Shown here: piece after piece, positions 63,672-64,000 of the stretch | Position numbering within the stretch: position 1 is the first letter of the stretch | Layout: each line of letters opens with the position of its first letter | NCBI GenBank assembly: GCA_030272155.1 | Contig: CP126207.1 | Location: 1,922,001 to 1,986,000, forward strand | From: Tetradesmus obliquus | Lineage: Eukaryota > Chlorophyta > Chlorophyceae > Sphaeropleales > Scenedesmaceae | Length of the DNA: 64,000 nucleotides | Direction: 5' to 3' | Position numbers and translations under genes: made by a program | The notes under the pieces: generated by a model | What the model was told of the DNA's origin: nothing | Database searches by the model: none | Seen by the model: the letters and a program-made list of their open reading frames with translations, nothing else

Positions 63672-64000
63672 CCATATCCATAGTGCAACATCACGGTGGC
63701 CTAGCTTTTGCTGCTGCAGCAGCTGCTGCTGCTGCTGGTGCCGTACTTGCTGCTGTCTGCCGGCATCATGGCATCAGCACGCTGTGGTGCTCTGCACGCT
63801 GCGGTGTTGCTGTGGCTGCCAGCACATGCAGCTCATGCAGGCATCATCATCATCATCATGTTACCCTTCAAGCCATAGCATGCAGCTCATGCAGGCATCA
63901 TCATCATCATCATGTTTACCCTTGAAGCCATAGCATGCAGCTCATGCAGGCACGGGTTGGTGGACTACCAGCCAGACGTTCATGCTGCCCGGTGCAGCAC
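63672..64000. other. Low-complexity right end without recognisable gene
   Basis: A sequence not seen elsewhere in the window, with GCAGCAGCTGCTGCTG runs and a CAT-rich minisatellite. Short open frames exist on the plus strand but resemble no family I know and are rich in simple repeats. Confidence 0.5.
63828..63951 (+). repeat. 54-55 bp minisatellite with CAT runs (2.3 copies)
   Basis: GCAGCTCATGCAGGCATCAT starts at 63828, 63882 and, with divergence after GGCA, 63937. The units differ at TTACCCTTCAAG versus TTTACCCTTGAAG. Confidence 0.85.

Noticed and set aside
63890..63925. Telomere-like repeat (GTTTACCC)
   Set aside because: The motif occurs only once or twice within a 54-55 bp minisatellite and is not tandem TTTAGGG-type repeat.
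1..64000. LTR retrotransposon, DNA transposon, tRNA or rRNA genes
   Set aside because: No long terminal repeats with primer-binding sites, no transposase motifs with terminal inverted repeats, and no cloverleaf or rRNA sequence were recognised.

Overview
The window looks like a stretch of a GC-rich green-algal (chlorophyte, probably Chlamydomonadales-like) nuclear genome. This is inferred from three things: long CTG/CAG runs that encode poly-glutamine inside a retrotransposon ORF, short exons with GTGAGT donors and CAG acceptors, and a prolyl 4-hydroxylase gene of the kind that serves hydroxyproline-rich algal cell walls. No bacterial-type operon, rRNA, tRNA, telomere repeat, LTR element or CRISPR array was seen. 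Nearly every base belongs to one of three components: (1) one family of non-LTR retrotransposon (LINE) with an APE-type integration signature, (2) a 322-bp satellite, and (3) a tandemly duplicated prolyl 4-hydroxylase gene.

The LINE is present as long 5'-truncated copies on the minus strand (498-4650, 6975-11519, 15283-16953, 19362-20933, 23480-25765, 28030-29497, 57932-63500). It also occurs as dozens of short 3' tails on both strands, mostly inserted into older copies of itself or into the satellite. The reconstructed order is RT domain, thumb, Gln-rich linker, CCHC zinc knuckle (zf-RVT-like), Ser/Gln-rich C terminus, 755-nt 3' UTR with hairpins, and a constant end CTTGCTTC followed by poly(A). 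No complete 5' end, ORF1 or endonuclease domain is in the window. More than 20 insertions can be read exactly because both target-site duplications (9-18 bp) are visible, and several have an empty-site counterpart elsewhere in the window.

The 322-bp satellite fills 4651-6462, 11520-14766, 17622-19361, 21603-23479, 25766-27672, 30169-39093, 47892-49237, 50184-50842 and several short islands. It carries LINE tails that were later amplified with it. Layered on this are segmental and tandem duplications: an approx. 7.6-kb-offset pair of LINE copies (left end), an approx. 3.98-kb pair (15.3-23.5 kb) with a third relative at 28.0-32.3 kb, an approx. 2.51-kb higher-order unit (32.3-37.3 kb), an 816-bp unit (37.3-39.0 kb), an approx. 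3.04-kb unit holding the prolyl 4-hydroxylase gene (39.1-45.2 kb), and an approx. 2.65-kb unit (50.8-57.9 kb).

The only credible host gene is the prolyl 4-hydroxylase catalytic region (39794-41823 and its copy 42834-44867). Its three exons splice in phase and keep the Fe(II)/2-oxoglutarate residues, but the 5' exons are missing and the introns hold decayed duplicate exons. The architecture, a LINE that repeatedly inserts into itself beside a satellite, recalls the Zepp/ZeppL LINE clusters described at putative centromeres or subtelomeres of Chlorella, Coccomyxa and Chlamydomonas. Identity with that family and a centromeric role are inferences. The array is repetitive enough that assembly error must be kept in mind.
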